Assembly: GCA_002696485.1 (NCBI GenBank)
Contig: NZTP01000080.1
Location: 1 to 60,246 of the forward strand
DNA length: 60,246 nt
Source of the DNA: Altibacter sp.
GTDB taxonomy: Bacteria; Bacteroidota; Bacteroidia; Flavobacteriales; Flavobacteriaceae
Reading direction: 5' to 3'
The notes under the pieces were generated by a model. That model had not been told where the DNA came from, ran no database searches, and saw only the letters and a program-made list of their open reading frames with translations. Below are positions 37,572 through 48,081 of this stretch, piece after piece. Each line of letters opens with the position of its first letter. Position 1 is the first letter of the stretch. The translations under genes and the position numbers were made by a program.

Positions 37572-38282
37572 TTAAGAATAGTTGTTGGCCTTTAAAAAAG
37601 CGGTTATAAATAGTTTCGTATTTTTTTTAATGGCGTCTATGGAAGTGTCATCTTCATAGTCTAAATAATACGTTACAAAAATAAGCCGGTCCCTAACAAG
37701 TACTGCAGTCATAGAAACGCCCATGGTACGAGCTTCATTTTCATTCGCTATGTTCATAAGTAGGATAAGGGTCGAGGACCTACTGTTCAATTTGTATTTT
37801 TCGATAAGCGTAGGTTGACTCACTTCAATTTTCTTTTCTGAAAATGCAGCACTGTCATTTACTGCTTCCATGGTCTTGTCTAAGAAGCCGCTGGTCATCA
37901 TGGTCATGATCTGGTTCATCTCATCCGCCGTCATGTGGTAGTTCTTTGCCATGTTCGCAGCATAGATCTGATAATAATTATCGTAGGAGACATTTCCAAA
38001 GGTCGAAGCATTCTTACACAATGTGTCTTCAATATAATACCCCAAAATTGTATTCTCTGAATCGTTGAACTGATCCACAGCAGCGCGTACATTAGGATTG
38101 TCATAGCATTCACTAAGACCTGAGATTTCTGGGAAGCATACACTTAGATCCCCAAAGGTCGCTTGACTCTCACAGTGGGGTGCATCTTGAATGGCTGTTG
38201 GCGATGCATTGTTCTTTTCCGAAGGGTCTTTACAACCTACCAAAGTAGCGAGCAATAAAAGAAGTAAGATGGTTTTTTTCAT
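37572..38282 (-). CDS. Hypothetical lipoprotein
   Basis: A 236-residue lipoprotein beginning at ATG 38282 (MKKTILLLLLLATLVGCKD, C17), preferred over an ATG three codons upstream. KDPSEKN after the cysteine is an acidic/basic sorting-type start. The mature part has four cysteines, two near the N-terminus, a mixed alpha/beta core and a terminal strand-rich region (LIFVTYYLDYEDD). No domain was recognised. It is followed by the VOC and transporter genes on the same strand. Confidence 0.7.
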   Translation of the reverse strand: MKKTILLLLLLATLVGCKDPSEKNNASPTAIQDAPHCESQATFGDLSVCFPEISGLSECYDNPNVRAAVDQFNDSENTILGYYIEDTLCKNASTFGNVSYDNYYQIYAANMAKNYHMTADEMNQIMTMMTSGFLDKTMEAVNDSAAFSEKKIEVSQPTLIEKYKLNSRSSTLILLMNIANENEARTMGVSMTAVLVRDRLIFVTYYLDYEDDTSIDAIKKNTKLFITAFLKANNYS

Positions 38283-38505
38283 GACCCCCAATTTTAATTT
38301 TTGTAAGGGTGATGAAGTTTCGTTGTAATACTTACTGTGTTCATACTACGCCCTTAAAGCAGTTGCGCCATATTGTTTGTAGAGGTTTTCTTGGACACAT
38401 TTTTGCTACATCCTTTAAAAACAGCTAAGACGAAATACACGGCATAACCGCTTGACTATTCGAAGGTACAAAATTATCTCTAACACTACTTTATTCAGAC
38501 ATACT

Positions 38506-38745
38506 CTAATTAGAGCGCAGCGACTTAATGAGTTGCTTTTTATTCATTGTAGAGCGTCCATCGATACCAACCTTCTTCGCTTGTTGGTATAGTTCCTTTT
38601 TCGTCCACGCTTCATACGGTTGTGCTTTTCCCCCTTTTTTCCCGGCATCAGGCGTATTTGCGATACGGGCAGCCTTTTCTTTGCTGTATCCTTTATCGCG
38701 AAGTGCTTCGTACTGGTCTTCATTTTTAATTCTTGGATCTGGCAT
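38506..38745 (-). CDS. Small DUF7218/Rho-N-like protein
   Basis: A 79-residue basic protein. The N-terminal half (MPDPRIKNEDQYEALRDKGY, then SKEKAARIANTP) is the DUF7218-type segment found in many stress-inducible bacterial proteins. The C-terminal half (YEAWTKKELYQQAKKVGIDG, then KKQLIKSLRSN) is a SAP/Rho-N-like helical module that often binds nucleic acid. Nothing in the sequence fixes its role; a DNA-associated function is an inference from the second module. Confidence 0.8.
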   Translation of the reverse strand: MPDPRIKNEDQYEALRDKGYSKEKAARIANTPDAGKKGGKAQPYEAWTKKELYQQAKKVGIDGRSTMNKKQLIKSLRSN

Positions 38746-38754
38746 AGCAATTAA

Positions 38755-38780
38755 ATTTAAAAACCCTCACAAGGAGGGTT
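38755..38780 (-). terminator. Terminator after the 65-residue membrane protein
   Basis: On the minus strand, a 7-base stem (38762-38768 with 38774-38780, five-base loop) is followed by TTTTTAAATTT. It ends transcription of the gene at 38788-38985 before the next gene. Confidence 0.75.
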
Positions 38781-38787
38781 CATGTTA

Positions 38788-38985
38788 TTAATTATTAGAT
38801 TCGGCTACATCGGTATCCTTTCTGTATTTCAGCAAGCCTATTCCTGCAAAAAAGAATACAACGCCTAAAATAATAAGGGCCCAAGGGCTAAGTCCTACAT
38901 TCGCACTTCCAAAAGCGCCTAAGACGCCCATGACCAAGGAGATTCCGCCTCCTATTGTTAGAATAAATCCTAAAATCTTAATCAT
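38788..38985 (-). CDS. Small two-TM membrane protein
   Basis: A 65-residue protein with two hydrophobic segments (about 4-25 and 34-54) and a charged tail (KYRKDTDVAESNN). It resembles the 68-residue protein at 12766 in plan (short glycine-rich helices with GVVFFFAGIGLL) but not clearly in sequence. Its own terminator follows. Small proteins of this type are often stress-induced; no function can be assigned. Confidence 0.7.
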   Translation of the reverse strand: MIKILGFILTIGGGISLVMGVLGAFGSANVGLSPWALIILGVVFFFAGIGLLKYRKDTDVAESNN

Positions 38986-39082
38986 AATTTTCAGGTTTGG
39001 TGGTTAATACGATTAAAATTAGGAGATAAGAATTACATGCCGAAGGAACTTAACAAAACCTTGGTATAGTTTTTAGAGAACT

Positions 39083-39646
39083 TTAATCTTCGGCATCCCA
39101 ACCGATCATAAAATACTTAAAGGTCGCCTCATCCGGAATTTGGGTCACTTCGATCTTTGCATTGGAGTCATACCTTAAATTTTCGGGAAGTTGTTTTTTA
39201 TCGATGGTTATAAAAATATCACTGTTCTCTAAAAAAACGACCACTGAATTTATAGTTGATTCAATATCTGCGATCGTATAATTCTCTTTTACCGTTTTAA
39301 ACGTACTGTTCATGTTAAGCCCCTTATCTGTCTCGTAGCGCTCATCGAACACCTGAACATTGGTGATCACCGAGGTTGGGTCGCTTTCATTATCGGGGGA
39401 TAGCAATAGTAATTTCTTGCCTCCTTTTTCATATATCTCTACTTCCCCTTGAGTTCCTAGAGCATCGGCTATAGGGTTTAACCGCACAATGGAATCTTGT
39501 GCAAAAATAGAATCGATCTGCTTCATCTGTACATCTTTGGTAAGATTGCCAATAGCCCCTTGTTTAATGAGGAAAGGGTCGTTGTCTTTTCCGCATTGTA
39601 CAAATAAAAGGGTGAGTAATGCTCCTAAAAATAGAGTCTTTTTCAT
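39083..39646 (-). CDS. Hypothetical lipoprotein
   Basis: A 187-residue lipoprotein (MKKTLFLGALLTLLFVQCGKDND, C18; the glutamine before the cysteine is unusual). CGKDND resembles the surface-export signal of Bacteroidota lipoproteins. The mature domain is soluble and mixed (GEVEIYEKGGKKLLLLSP, TIADIESTINSVVVFLEN, then ATFKYFMIGWDAED). It lies 25 bases from the HerA-like gene at its upstream side. Function unknown. Confidence 0.7.
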   Translation of the reverse strand: MKKTLFLGALLTLLFVQCGKDNDPFLIKQGAIGNLTKDVQMKQIDSIFAQDSIVRLNPIADALGTQGEVEIYEKGGKKLLLLSPDNESDPTSVITNVQVFDERYETDKGLNMNSTFKTVKENYTIADIESTINSVVVFLENSDIFITIDKKQLPENLRYDSNAKIEVTQIPDEATFKYFMIGWDAED

Positions 39647-39671
39647 ATAAAGTTTGGTTCTTTTTGAGTTA

Positions 39672-41204
39672 TTAACGCATCATTTTTCCGAGAATTCCCA
39701 ACACGCTGCGTATTACAGTTGGGCTCGTAAGGGTTTTTACCAAAGGATTTTGAGGAGCACGGCGGCGTCTGCTGGTTGTAGTTCTGGACGAACTTCGTTC
39801 GACAGCTTCTTTCTCCCGTCGTGCTTTTTCTTTAGCTTCTTCTTGATCAGCAAGTTCTATCTTCTCATTGAGAAGTTCATAAGCACTTTCCCGATCGATG
39901 GTTTCGTTGTATTTTTTAATTAATTTGGAATGAGCTGTCAATTCTTCCAACTCGCTATCTTCAAGCACGTCCATACGCGACATGGGTGCACGCAGCAGGG
40001 TAGCGGCAAGCGGTGTAGGGATCCCTTTTTCATTTAAAGCCGAAACAAGGGCTTCTCCAATTCCCAGCGAAGTGAGTACTTCATCGGTCTTATAAAAGGT
40101 GGAAATGGGATAATTTTCGGCCGTAAGCTTGATCGCTTTTCGGTCCTTAGCTGTAAATGCCCGAAGGGCGTGCTGCACCTTCAATCCCAGCTGACTCAAT
40201 ACAGCATCGGGTACATCGGTAGGATTCTGGGTAACGAAGTACAATCCAACGCCCTTTGAGCGAATGAGCTTAACGATACTTTCAATTTGATTTAACAAGG
40301 CTTTGCTCGCTTCGTTGAAGATTAAATGTGCTTCATCAATAAAGATAATTAACTCGGGTCTTCCCGTATCTCCCTGTTCGGGAAAAGTAGCGTAGATCTC
40401 AGCCAAGAGCGATAACATAAAGGTGGAGAACAGTTTAGGGCGGTCTTGTATGTCTGTTAACCTCAGTATGTTGATATAACCGAAACCATTCTCGTCGATA
40501 CGCAAAAGATCGTCTGTATCGAAGGATTTTTCACCAAAGAACAGATCTCCGCCTTGTTGTTCCAATTCCACGACCTTTCGAAGGATCGCTCCCGTAGATG
40601 CCGAAGAGATCCTGCCATAATCTTTGGCAAGCTCTTCTTTTCCTTCCTCGGTGGAGTATTGAAGTATTTTTTTAAAATCCTTCAGGTCTAGTAATGGCAG
40701 CTTGTTATCATCGCAATATTTGAAGATGACCGAAACGATTCCCGATTGGGTATCGCTCAAATCTAAAATACGGGACAGAAGCACGGGCCCAAATTCACTC
40801 ACGGTAGCTCGCATGCGAACCCCTTTTTGTACAGAAAGGGATAAGATCTCCACAGGAAACTTCTTTGCTTCAAATGGGATTCCTATTTTTTCATGACGTT
40901 CATCGATCTTGGCGTGTCCGGGACTGGGTTGCGCGATACCGCTAAGGTCTCCTTTCATGTCCATTAAAAGTACTGGAATGCCTTTTTCTGAAAGATTTTC
41001 GGCCAGTACTTGAAGCGTTTTTGTTTTTCCGGTACCCGTAGCTCCGGCAATAAGTCCGTGACGGTTCATGGTCTTTAAGGGAACTTTTACCAATGCATTT
41101 GTAATGGTTTCTCCGTCCAGCATGGCCGCACCTAACGTAATGGCATCTCCCTTAAAGGTATTTCCTTCAGTAATATGGTCAAAAAATGTCTGTTGATCTG
41201 CCAT
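39672..41204 (-). CDS. HerA/DUF853-family ATPase
   Basis: A 510-residue cytoplasmic ATPase of the FtsK/HerA class. Walker A GATGTGKTKT is at about 54-63, with MDMKGDLSGIAQP soon after. Walker B LIIFIDEAHLIF and the sensor VTQNPTDVPDAV lie at about 285-330, followed by an arginine finger region. The tail is basic and low in complexity (RREKEAVERSSSRTTTSRRRRA). It is annotated elsewhere as helicase HerA-like. A DNA repair or defence role is only suggested by the fold; no nuclease (NurA) gene is nearby. Confidence 0.9.
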   Translation of the reverse strand: MADQQTFFDHITEGNTFKGDAITLGAAMLDGETITNALVKVPLKTMNRHGLIAGATGTGKTKTLQVLAENLSEKGIPVLLMDMKGDLSGIAQPSPGHAKIDERHEKIGIPFEAKKFPVEILSLSVQKGVRMRATVSEFGPVLLSRILDLSDTQSGIVSVIFKYCDDNKLPLLDLKDFKKILQYSTEEGKEELAKDYGRISSASTGAILRKVVELEQQGGDLFFGEKSFDTDDLLRIDENGFGYINILRLTDIQDRPKLFSTFMLSLLAEIYATFPEQGDTGRPELIIFIDEAHLIFNEASKALLNQIESIVKLIRSKGVGLYFVTQNPTDVPDAVLSQLGLKVQHALRAFTAKDRKAIKLTAENYPISTFYKTDEVLTSLGIGEALVSALNEKGIPTPLAATLLRAPMSRMDVLEDSELEELTAHSKLIKKYNETIDRESAYELLNEKIELADQEEAKEKARREKEAVERSSSRTTTSRRRRAPQNPLVKTLTSPTVIRSVLGILGKMMR

Positions 41205-41285
41205 CCTTCAAATTTTCGATAAAAATAACAATTGTCACACTGCCAGTGAAATATTCCGTACTTTAAAATTCTAATTTTATAACAA

Positions 41286-41783
41286 ATGAAACAATTATTG
41301 ATGCACTTCGTTTTGTTTTTCCTTTTCTTCGGAATGGCAAGTTGTAATTTTTCAGAAAAAGATAGAGAATCGCTCCCTGTTTCCGAAGCAGAAAACATAC
41401 AAGAGATCGTTTTTCATCCTTCTCACGAATCGGCAAAGGCAAATGTTCCCTTTAGTGATGTCGTACAGGTAGGTAATTTTTACTTTCTTTCGGGTCAAAT
41501 TGGTATGGACCATAGTACGCGCGAACTGGTTCCGGGTGGGATCGAGAACGAAACAGTACAAACCTTAGCGAATATAAAAGACGTGTTACAGCAACATGGT
41601 TTGGACTTAGGAGATGTTGTAAAAGCGACGGTCATTCTGGAAGATATGGAAGATTTTGAGGTTTTTAATCGTATCTACAGTCAATATTTGCCGCAAAAAC
41701 CGGCACGCACGACTTTTGCAGCAAAGGGATTAGCAAGAGCGGCAAAGATCGAAATAGAAGTGGTCGCTGTTAGAAAGGATTGA
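41286..41783 (+). CDS. RidA-family protein with a lipoprotein signal
   Basis: A 165-residue protein. The first 20 residues form a lipoprotein-type signal (MKQLLMHFVLFFLFFGMASC, C20). The rest (about 35-165) is a full RidA/YjgF domain: QVGNFYFLSGQIGMD, VQTLANIKDVLQQHGLDLGDVVKATVIL (in part), and the active-site arginine in PARTTFAAKGLARAAKIEIEVVAV. RidA enzymes deaminate reactive enamines and imines made by PLP enzymes in the cytoplasm. An exported copy is unusual, so its substrate should be extracytoplasmic, or its function different. Confidence 0.88.
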   Translation: MKQLLMHFVLFFLFFGMASCNFSEKDRESLPVSEAENIQEIVFHPSHESAKANVPFSDVVQVGNFYFLSGQIGMDHSTRELVPGGIENETVQTLANIKDVLQQHGLDLGDVVKATVILEDMEDFEVFNRIYSQYLPQKPARTTFAAKGLARAAKIEIEVVAVRKD

Positions 41784-41821
41784 ATTACCGTAAGGTTAGA
41801 TCACTTAGAAAAAATAGACTG

Positions 41822-42559
41822 CTAATTTATCTTCTCAATGTATAGATTGGACGATCCCACAGAACGTAATACCGCCGCATTTGAAGCACCCGATTCGATA
41901 ACCTTTACGGTAATAATATCGTTGGCATTGAGGGTGAAGATTTCATTGAGATGTAACGATGATTGTTCATGGTTGTTGGCAAGTCGTATATAACCGGTAG
42001 AGGCATAAGCGCCCATTCGATTTCCGTTAACGGCAAAATAGATCTCAGGAGCCTTTCGTCCGTCGTTTGAGGAACTTGCAATCGAAATATTTACATTTAG
42101 TTTATACCTTCCGCTTTCGTTGATCTGTAAACGATTTCCCGAAACCCGGAACAAGCTTGCATTGTCGTTCCATTCCTCATTTCCGAAGATAGGAAGATCG
42201 ATCACCATCGCAGGATTGATGTCTGTGGTGATATTGGTATTGGAATACTTGGCCGACTGACCAAGATCTGAGGTTCGCGTACTGCGATCGTGAACGGATA
42301 TCCAGCTCGGTATGACTGGAGTTCCTTCGTTATAATCGAATGTATTGGTAGAATTATTGTAAATAAAGAGCCCTTTTGCAGGAAGCAGAATAAGGTTGCG
42401 TTGGGTAGTGGTCATGCTTGGAATCAACATACCTTCAGAAACAGATTCAACTTGTAAAATGGCAGAATTGTCTACGGTCTCGGTGCCAATTCCAATTTGT
42501 GAAATTCCGAAGAAAGAAAGAAACAAGAAGCAAATTGTGAGGGAGCGCGTATGTTTCAT
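41822..42559 (-). CDS. Secreted surface protein with C1q/TNF-like C-terminal domain (copy 2)
   Basis: A 245-residue protein; ATG 42559 gives a normal signal peptide (MKHTRSLTICFLFLSFFGIS) while an earlier ATG (42604) would add 15 residues and overlap the neighbour. After VGIG-type IGIGTETVDNSAILQVES (a segment common in flavobacterial tail-fibre-like proteins) comes MLIPSMTTTQRN, then a beta-rich C-terminal domain (about 130-245; YKLNVNISIASSSNDGRKAPEIY, YIRLANNHEQSSLHL). This looks like a trimeric jelly roll. It is a paralogue of the next gene upstream. Confidence 0.75.
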   Translation of the reverse strand: MKHTRSLTICFLFLSFFGISQIGIGTETVDNSAILQVESVSEGMLIPSMTTTQRNLILLPAKGLFIYNNSTNTFDYNEGTPVIPSWISVHDRSTRTSDLGQSAKYSNTNITTDINPAMVIDLPIFGNEEWNDNASLFRVSGNRLQINESGRYKLNVNISIASSSNDGRKAPEIYFAVNGNRMGAYASTGYIRLANNHEQSSLHLNEIFTLNANDIITVKVIESGASNAAVLRSVGSSNLYIEKIN

Positions 42560-42560
42560 C

Positions 42561-43301
42561 TTATAATTTCTTTTCAACGTAGAAGGTTGTGCTTCCGGCA
42601 TCACGTAGTAGGACAGAACCCGTATTAGCTGCTCGAAAAATTCTTACGGTTACTATATCATTGGCATTTAATTGTAGCACCTCCCTGAGGTGCAGCGATG
42701 TTTCTTCATGATTATTGGCGCTTCTAATGTACCCTGTGGAAGCGTATGAGCCAACGGCGACACCGTTAACAAACAGTCGCATTTCAGGAGCATTCCGGTC
42801 GGTCGAACCGTTATTGGCTATGGAAGCGTTAACAATAAACTCGTATCGTCCGCCCTGCGTAATAGTCAATTGATGTCCTGAAACCACATACAGTCCAGTA
42901 TCATCGTTCCATAGCGCGTTCCCGAATACAGGAAGGTTAATGGCACTCGCTTGATTCACATTGGTGGTAACATCTGTATTGCTGTATTTAAGAGAGCTGC
43001 CCGGGACGCTTGAAGAAGTGCTCGTTAAGCTCAGCGCTCGCCACACAGGCGTTGAGGGAGTATTTGCATTGTATTGAAATTCATCCGAATCGGTATTATA
43101 GATCATTAGTCCGTTGGCAGGATTGCTAATCGTATTTCTTTGCGAAGTGGTCATGCGCGGCACCAACATCCCTTTATTCGTGGAGAAGACGTCGAGTGCT
43201 GAGGACGCGTCCGGAGTGGTCGTGCCTATGCCAACTTGAGCGAGAAAAGAATTGGTAATAAAAAGAAGAGCTATTAGTGAGGAGAATGTGTTTATTTTCA
43301 T
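42561..43301 (-). CDS. Secreted surface protein with C1q/TNF-like C-terminal domain (copy 1)
   Basis: A 246-residue protein with a signal peptide (MKINTFSSLIALLFITNSFLA). The layout equals the neighbour: VGIGTTTPDASSALDVFSTN, MLVPRMTTSQRNTI, then a jelly-roll-like domain (YEFIVNASIANNGSTDRNAPEMRL, SYASTGYIRSANNHEETSLHL, ending FYVEKKL). Its stop is one base from the neighbour's start (42559 and 42561), so the two are cotranscribed tandem duplicates. Such proteins may be adhesins or fibre-like complexes; none is proven here. Confidence 0.75.
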   Translation of the reverse strand: MKINTFSSLIALLFITNSFLAQVGIGTTTPDASSALDVFSTNKGMLVPRMTTSQRNTISNPANGLMIYNTDSDEFQYNANTPSTPVWRALSLTSTSSSVPGSSLKYSNTDVTTNVNQASAINLPVFGNALWNDDTGLYVVSGHQLTITQGGRYEFIVNASIANNGSTDRNAPEMRLFVNGVAVGSYASTGYIRSANNHEETSLHLREVLQLNANDIVTVRIFRAANTGSVLLRDAGSTTFYVEKKL

Positions 43302-43551
43302 GGCGCGGGGGAGCGATGTGTTTAAAAATATACGTAAAAATAGAGTTGTAGGTTTTTACTTGAAAACAAGATTGATTTTTTTCGTTTAAAGGGGATTATT
43401 TAGGGATGACCGACATTAGGGGATCATTTTTTTTATGATATTTTGTAAGAATTCCAGAAAATATCACGGGAGTTTTTTATTGCAGAAAAATAGTGATACC
43501 GGCCTATTCAGTTTTTTTTATTTCGGCTACCTGTCCAAGCACTTAAAAATG

Positions 43552-43559
43552 TACCTTTG
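43552..43559 (+). promoter_or_regulatory. -7 promoter element for queE
   Basis: TACCTTTG followed by CACC. A TTG at 43557-43559 is the tail of the box, so the first in-frame TTG is not a start; the ATG at 43566 is six bases beyond the box. The transcript would be leaderless or nearly so. Confidence 0.65.
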
Positions 43560-43565
43560 CACCCT

Positions 43566-44195
43566 ATGCAAAATGAGATTCAAGTACAGGTAGAACAGGG
43601 AGTCATGCTTCCGTTGATGGAAGAGTTCTATACCATTCAAGGGGAAGGATTTCACAAGGGAACTGCGGCTTATTTTATACGTATTGGTGGCTGTGATGTG
43701 GGATGCCATTGGTGTGACGTAAAGGAGAGTTGGAACGCTGCCATTCACCCGCCCACCTCCATTGATGCTATTGTTAAAAATGCAGAATTGCATTCTAATA
43801 CGGTAGTTGTAACCGGAGGGGAGCCGCTCACCTGGAATATGGGTCCCTTAACTCAATCCTTAAAGAATAAGGGGCTGCAAACACATATTGAAACTTCCGG
43901 AGCGTATCCGCTCACGGGTCAATGGGACTGGATCTGTTTGTCGCCTAAAAAGATCAAACTTCCTAAGGACGAAATCTATAAAGCGGCAGATGAGCTCAAA
44001 GTGATCGTCTATAATAAAGATGATTTTCGTTTTGCCGAAGCACAAGCCGCTCAAGTTTCTTCAACATGTATCCTGTATCTGCAACCGGAGTGGAGCAAAC
44101 GCGACACTGTAATTCCTTTAATTGTAGACTATGTCATGGCAAATCCCAAATGGAAGGTTTCCTTACAAACACATAAGTACTTAAATATTCCCTAG
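43566..44195 (+). CDS. queE: 7-carboxy-7-deazaguanine synthase
   Basis: A radical SAM enzyme that turns carboxy-tetrahydropterin into 7-carboxy-7-deazaguanine on the way to queuosine. From ATG 43566 the product is 209 residues. The iron-sulfur ligands are in GGCDVGCHWCDVKESW (C43, C47, C50; CX3CX2C), preceded by LMEEFYTIQGEGFHKGTAAYFIR. SAM-binding VVTGGEPLTW and a C-terminal QTHKYLNIP complete the family pattern. I reject the TTG three codons earlier because it is part of the promoter box. Confidence 0.95.
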   Translation: MQNEIQVQVEQGVMLPLMEEFYTIQGEGFHKGTAAYFIRIGGCDVGCHWCDVKESWNAAIHPPTSIDAIVKNAELHSNTVVVTGGEPLTWNMGPLTQSLKNKGLQTHIETSGAYPLTGQWDWICLSPKKIKLPKDEIYKAADELKVIVYNKDDFRFAEAQAAQVSSTCILYLQPEWSKRDTVIPLIVDYVMANPKWKVSLQTHKYLNIP

Positions 44196-44212
44196 ATAAC
44201 GAAGAGTGCCTC

Positions 44213-44758
44213 TTAAAGCGACTTGAACGGAATTTCTATGTACGTACTATCCCAGCCGATCATAAGGGTCGTGCCATCGGGATCGGGGCGAAAGACCATG
44301 GACAATGATTCTGTGGGTGCCACGGTTTCTCTGGCAGGAACATTAATTCGGGCAATATCCTTTTCTTTTTTGTAGCTGTAAGCACCCCAGGCGTTGGTAT
44401 CACTGTTTATGATCACGGTCCAGATTTCTTTACCCGGAATGGTATACAGGGTGTATGTACCCGGTTGTAAGGTATGGGTACCGAACAGCATAGGCTTGTA
44501 AAGGGTAAGCTCGGTTGCTTCATTGGCTCCGGTGCGCCACACCTTATCAAAAGGGACCAGATCACCAAAAATCACGCGACCTTTCTTAGAGGGGCGGCTG
44601 TATATTACACGCGCCATAGGAGGCGCATTTCTGTCGGCTCTGGCGATCGCAAGATCCATGGGGCTTGCATCCATTTTCGGAAAGGCTTGTGCCTCTAAAG
44701 ATTGAGAGAACGATAAGGTGGTGAATGTGAGAAAAAGAATAGAATAGAATGTTTTCAT
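44213..44758 (-). CDS. DUF2911-family secreted protein
   Basis: A 181-residue protein from ATG 44758 (MKTFYSILFLTFTTLSFSQS, a standard signal peptide), chosen over an ATG 18 codons upstream that lacks a signal. The mature part is the DUF2911 domain: VIYSRPSKKGRVIFGDLVPFDKVWRTGANE (in two parts), LYKPMLFGTHTLQPGTYTLYTIPGKEIWTVIIN, and a C-terminal GWDSTYIEIPF. The family is common and extracytoplasmic in Bacteroidota, with no biochemical function known. It is convergent with queE, 17 bases apart. Confidence 0.9.
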   Translation of the reverse strand: MKTFYSILFLTFTTLSFSQSLEAQAFPKMDASPMDLAIARADRNAPPMARVIYSRPSKKGRVIFGDLVPFDKVWRTGANEATELTLYKPMLFGTHTLQPGTYTLYTIPGKEIWTVIINSDTNAWGAYSYKKEKDIARINVPARETVAPTESLSMVFRPDPDGTTLMIGWDSTYIEIPFKSL

Positions 44759-44982
44759 AAAATGGCGTTCAATTTTTTTTTGATTGAATAAAAGCAACGG
44801 ATAAAAAACCACAACTTTAGTGCCAATATAACGCTAAAAATACAGTTTAAAGTATACAATGCGCAAGCGAGCATTTCATATTTAATTTAAAGCATTCAGG
44901 AGCCGTATTTTTTTCACAAGAATTTGTTAATAACTTGATGCCTATAAATGGCCGAATCCCCATATTTTAATAGGGGTTTTGT

Positions 44983-44990
44983 TATATTTG
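44983..44990 (+). promoter_or_regulatory. -7 promoter element for gyrB
   Basis: TATATTTG, an exact TAnnTTTG match, 38 bases before the gyrB ATG. No clear -33 TTG at the right spacing was found. Confidence 0.6.
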
Positions 44991-45001
44991 TTCGTTATTA
45001 A

Positions 45002-46969
<1,968 letters not shown>

Positions 46970-46993
46970 TTATTTTTAGTTAAAATGAGCAAG

Positions 46994-47018
46994 CGCCCGG
47001 AAATCTTCCGGGCGTTTT
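46994..47018 (+). terminator. Rho-independent terminator after gyrB
   Basis: A perfect GC-rich 9-base stem (46994-47002 with 47006-47014) with a three-base loop, then TTTTGTTTTT. Confidence 0.9.
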
Positions 47019-47059
47019 GTTTTTAAGAGAATCTTATTCCATTTTAAAACAGATAATTG

Positions 47060-47067
47060 TACTTTTG
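47060..47067 (+). promoter_or_regulatory. -7 promoter element for mdh
   Basis: TACTTTTG followed by CACG. It gives a leader of roughly 60 bases before mdh, clear of the gyrB terminator. Confidence 0.6.
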
Positions 47068-47131
47068 CACGACATTTCGAAAACGATCTTTTCAGAAGGA
47101 AAAACAATAACCATATAAAAAATCTATTTAC

Positions 47132-48058
47132 ATGAAAGTAACAGTTGTAGGAGCAGGTGCGGTAGGCGCAAGTTGTGCCGAATACATTGCAATTAAGAAT
47201 TTTGCCAGTGAAGTGGTGCTTTTGGATATTAAGGATGGCTTTGCCGAAGGAAAAGCAATGGACCTTATGCAAACAGCATCTTTGAACGGTTTCGACACCC
47301 GTATTGTGGGGACGACCAATGAGTATTCAAAAACGGCCGGAAGCGATATCTGTGTCATCACCAGCGGGATTCCTCGTAAACCCGGAATGACGCGCGAAGA
47401 ATTGATCGGGATCAATGCGGGGATCGTAAAGGAAGTGGCTTCTAACCTTGAAAAACATTCTCCCGACATGGTATTGATCGTGGTGAGCAATCCTATGGAT
47501 ACCATGACCTACTTGGCCCACAAAGCCACAGGACTTCCGAAAAACCGAATTATAGGTATGGGAGGCGCATTGGACAGTGCGCGTTTTAAGTATCGCTTGG
47601 CGGAGGCATTGGATGCGCCTATTAGCGATGTAGACGGAATGGTGATTGGTGGACACAGTGACACCGGTATGGTGCCGTTAACACGCCTGGCAACGCGAAA
47701 CAGCGTGCCGGTCTCCCAATTCATGTCCCAAGACAGGTTACAACAAGTTATGGAAGATACCAAAGTTGGTGGCGCAACGCTTACGAAGTTATTAGGAACT
47801 TCGGCTTGGTATGCTCCGGGAGCAGCTGTTTCTTCCTTGGTTCAAGCCATCGCATGTGACCAAAAGAAAATGTTCCCTTGTTCCGTAATGCTGGAAGGGG
47901 AATACGATATGAACGATATTTGTATTGGAGTACCGGTTCTCTTAGGAAAGAACGGAATTGAAAAGATCGTAGAGATCGAATTGAATGCTGAAGAAAAAGC
48001 GCATATGAAAGAAAGTGCCGAAGGCGTTCGTAAGACCAATGATTTATTGGAAGTGTAG
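47132..48058 (+). CDS. mdh: Malate dehydrogenase
   Basis: NAD-dependent malate dehydrogenase, which oxidises malate to oxaloacetate in the TCA cycle, the substrate of the citrate synthase at 6990. The 308-residue product is the LDH-like tetrameric MDH: VTVVGAGAVGASCAEYIA for NAD binding, VITSGIPRKPGMTREELIGINAGI with substrate arginine, MGGALDSARFKYRLAEAL, and a catalytic histidine region GGHSDTGMVPLTRLA. A perfect hairpin terminator follows 23 bases on. Confidence 0.97.
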   Translation: MKVTVVGAGAVGASCAEYIAIKNFASEVVLLDIKDGFAEGKAMDLMQTASLNGFDTRIVGTTNEYSKTAGSDICVITSGIPRKPGMTREELIGINAGIVKEVASNLEKHSPDMVLIVVSNPMDTMTYLAHKATGLPKNRIIGMGGALDSARFKYRLAEALDAPISDVDGMVIGGHSDTGMVPLTRLATRNSVPVSQFMSQDRLQQVMEDTKVGGATLTKLLGTSAWYAPGAAVSSLVQAIACDQKKMFPCSVMLEGEYDMNDICIGVPVLLGKNGIEKIVEIELNAEEKAHMKESAEGVRKTNDLLEV

Positions 48059-48081
48059 ATCGATAAGGCTTTGTATATCAG

